DNA of 64,000 nt from Lachnospiraceae bacterium (GTDB taxonomy: Bacteria > Bacillota_A > Clostridia > Lachnospirales > Lachnospiraceae): NCBI GenBank assembly GCA_017391465.1, contig JAFOYH010000062.1:1-64000 (forward strand). The letters are read 5' to 3'. This document shows positions 63,508 through 64,000 of the stretch, in pieces. Positions within the stretch are counted from its first letter, which is position 1; every line of letters starts with the position of its first letter. The notes under the pieces were generated by a model. That model did no database searches, was not told the DNA's origin, and saw only the letters and a list, made by a program, of their open reading frames with translations. The position numbers and the translations under genes were made by a program.

Positions 63508-63556
63508 AGAATACGAAAAAAACAACAAAAATGTTTTATTAGGAGGAAAAAGGAAA

Positions 63557-64000
63557 ATGTCGATTTCAGATATTGAGATGCTGTTTAAGTTTATCGGCGG
63601 TCTTGGAATGTTTTTATATGGTATGAATGTTATGGCAGATGGTCTTCAGAAATCTGCCGGTGGAAAGATGAAACAGCTTCTGGGTGTATTAACGAGTCAT
63701 CGATTATTAGGTGTTTTGGTTGGTGCATTGGTGACTGCGGTCATCCAGAGTTCTTCGGCGACAACAGTTATGGTTGTTGGTTTCGTTAATGCCAGTATTT
63801 TAAACTTAACACAGGCTGTTGGTGTGATTATGGGGGCAAATATTGGTACAACCATCACAGCATGGCTTGTTTCTATGAGTGAATGGGGAGCCATGTTAAA
63901 ACCGGAATTTTTTGCACCGGTTCTCATTGGTGTTGGAGCATTTATTCTTTTGTTTTCAAAGAAAGAAAAACTGCGTCAGGTTGCAGAGATTTTGATTGGT
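63557..64000 (+). CDS. Na/Pi cotransporter family protein, N-terminal part (runs off the window)
   Basis: 148 codons are visible from ATG 63557 (GGAGG at 63542, a second AGGA at 63551) to the window end, with no stop. The opening FIGGLGMFLYGMNVMADGLQ and the repeat motif TAVIQSSSATTVMVVGF, then GANIGTTITAW, are those of the NptA/PNaS phosphate:sodium symporter family. Three to four membrane segments are seen; the second QSSS repeat and any PhoU-like tail lie beyond. Confidence 0.93.
   Translation, partial: MSISDIEMLFKFIGGLGMFLYGMNVMADGLQKSAGGKMKQLLGVLTSHRLLGVLVGALVTAVIQSSSATTVMVVGFVNASILNLTQAVGVIMGANIGTTITAWLVSMSEWGAMLKPEFFAPVLIGVGAFILLFSKKEKLRQVAEILIG

Noticed and set aside
1..64000. CRISPR arrays, prophage, insertion sequences, tRNA or rRNA genes
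   Set aside because: I saw no regular spaced repeats, transposase or phage genes, or recognisable tRNA/rRNA sequence; repeats found were only short local ones.

Overview
The window looks like chromosomal core genome of an anaerobic, endospore-forming Firmicute, most likely a Lachnospiraceae member (Clostridia). The basis: AT-rich DNA; strong AGGAGG ribosome sites with frequent GTG/TTG starts; a T-box leader on valS; sporulation operons (spoIIAA-spoIIAB-sigF, spoVAA-AB-AC-AD...AE, an alpha/beta SASP gene); an hbd gene of the butyryl-CoA pathway; AddAB rather than RecBCD; class III FBPase; PyrB-PyrI; and the large DUF5717/DUF5716-like gene pair that I associate with Lachnospiraceae. I see no rRNA, tRNA, CRISPR array, prophage or insertion sequence.

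Layout. 1-7.4 kb: end of hbd, a CobD/HisC-like PLP enzyme (minus strand), then a two-gene operon of a 1180-aa helical-repeat protein and a 715-aa protein with an actin/Hsp70-like N-terminus. 7.5-13.4 kb: T-box, valS, folC, an unlisted 51-aa gene and a zinc-ribbon/TPR membrane protein. 13.4-20.4 kb: sporulation block (spoIIA operon, a D-2-hydroxyacid dehydrogenase, then spoVA, interrupted before spoVAE by an aminotransferase gene with its own promoter). 20.4-28.6 kb: class A PBP (minus), yigZ, a polar amino-acid ABC importer, an Fe-S aldo/keto reductase and a DegV protein. 28.7-30.8 kb: an isolated single-frame fusion of RnfC- and RnfD-like proteins. 30.8-38.8 kb: TPR membrane protein, hflX, RelA/SpoT-like synthetase (minus), thyA-dfrA, ilvE, lysA. 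38.9-42.7 kb: etfB-etfA under a promoter whose spacer is a perfect Fur-type palindrome, and typA (all minus). 42.9-50 kb: SSB-like protein, corrinoid adenosyltransferase, dapA, dapB, fbp, nadE. 50.1-59.6 kb: degenerate FMN-bind-like protein (minus), addB-addA, SASP, methyltransferase, hslO. 59.7-64 kb: Crp/Fnr regulator, pyrB-pyrI (minus), HEAT-methyltransferase fusion, start of a Na/Pi cotransporter.

How genes fit together. DapA, DapB and LysA cover parts of the lysine/diaminopimelate branch. Dihydrodipicolinate from DapA is also the precursor of dipicolinic acid, which SpoVA channels move into the spore, so the spoVA locus, the DapL-like aminotransferase inside it and perhaps etfBA may be metabolically linked (inference). 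ThyA, DfrA and FolC form a folate/thymidylate set. RnfC-RnfD, EtfBA, Hbd and the FMN-bind-like protein are the redox theme. The Rnf-like and FMN-bind-like proteins both lack the residues that normally carry covalent flavin.

Most worth following up: the orphan RnfC-RnfD fusion with an internal ribosome site; the Fur-like operator in the etfBA promoter; the DUF5717/DUF5716-like pair; the interrupted spoVA operon; the promoter-terminator leader before dapA; and sporulation promoters nested in upstream terminators. All promoter and operator calls are by eye.
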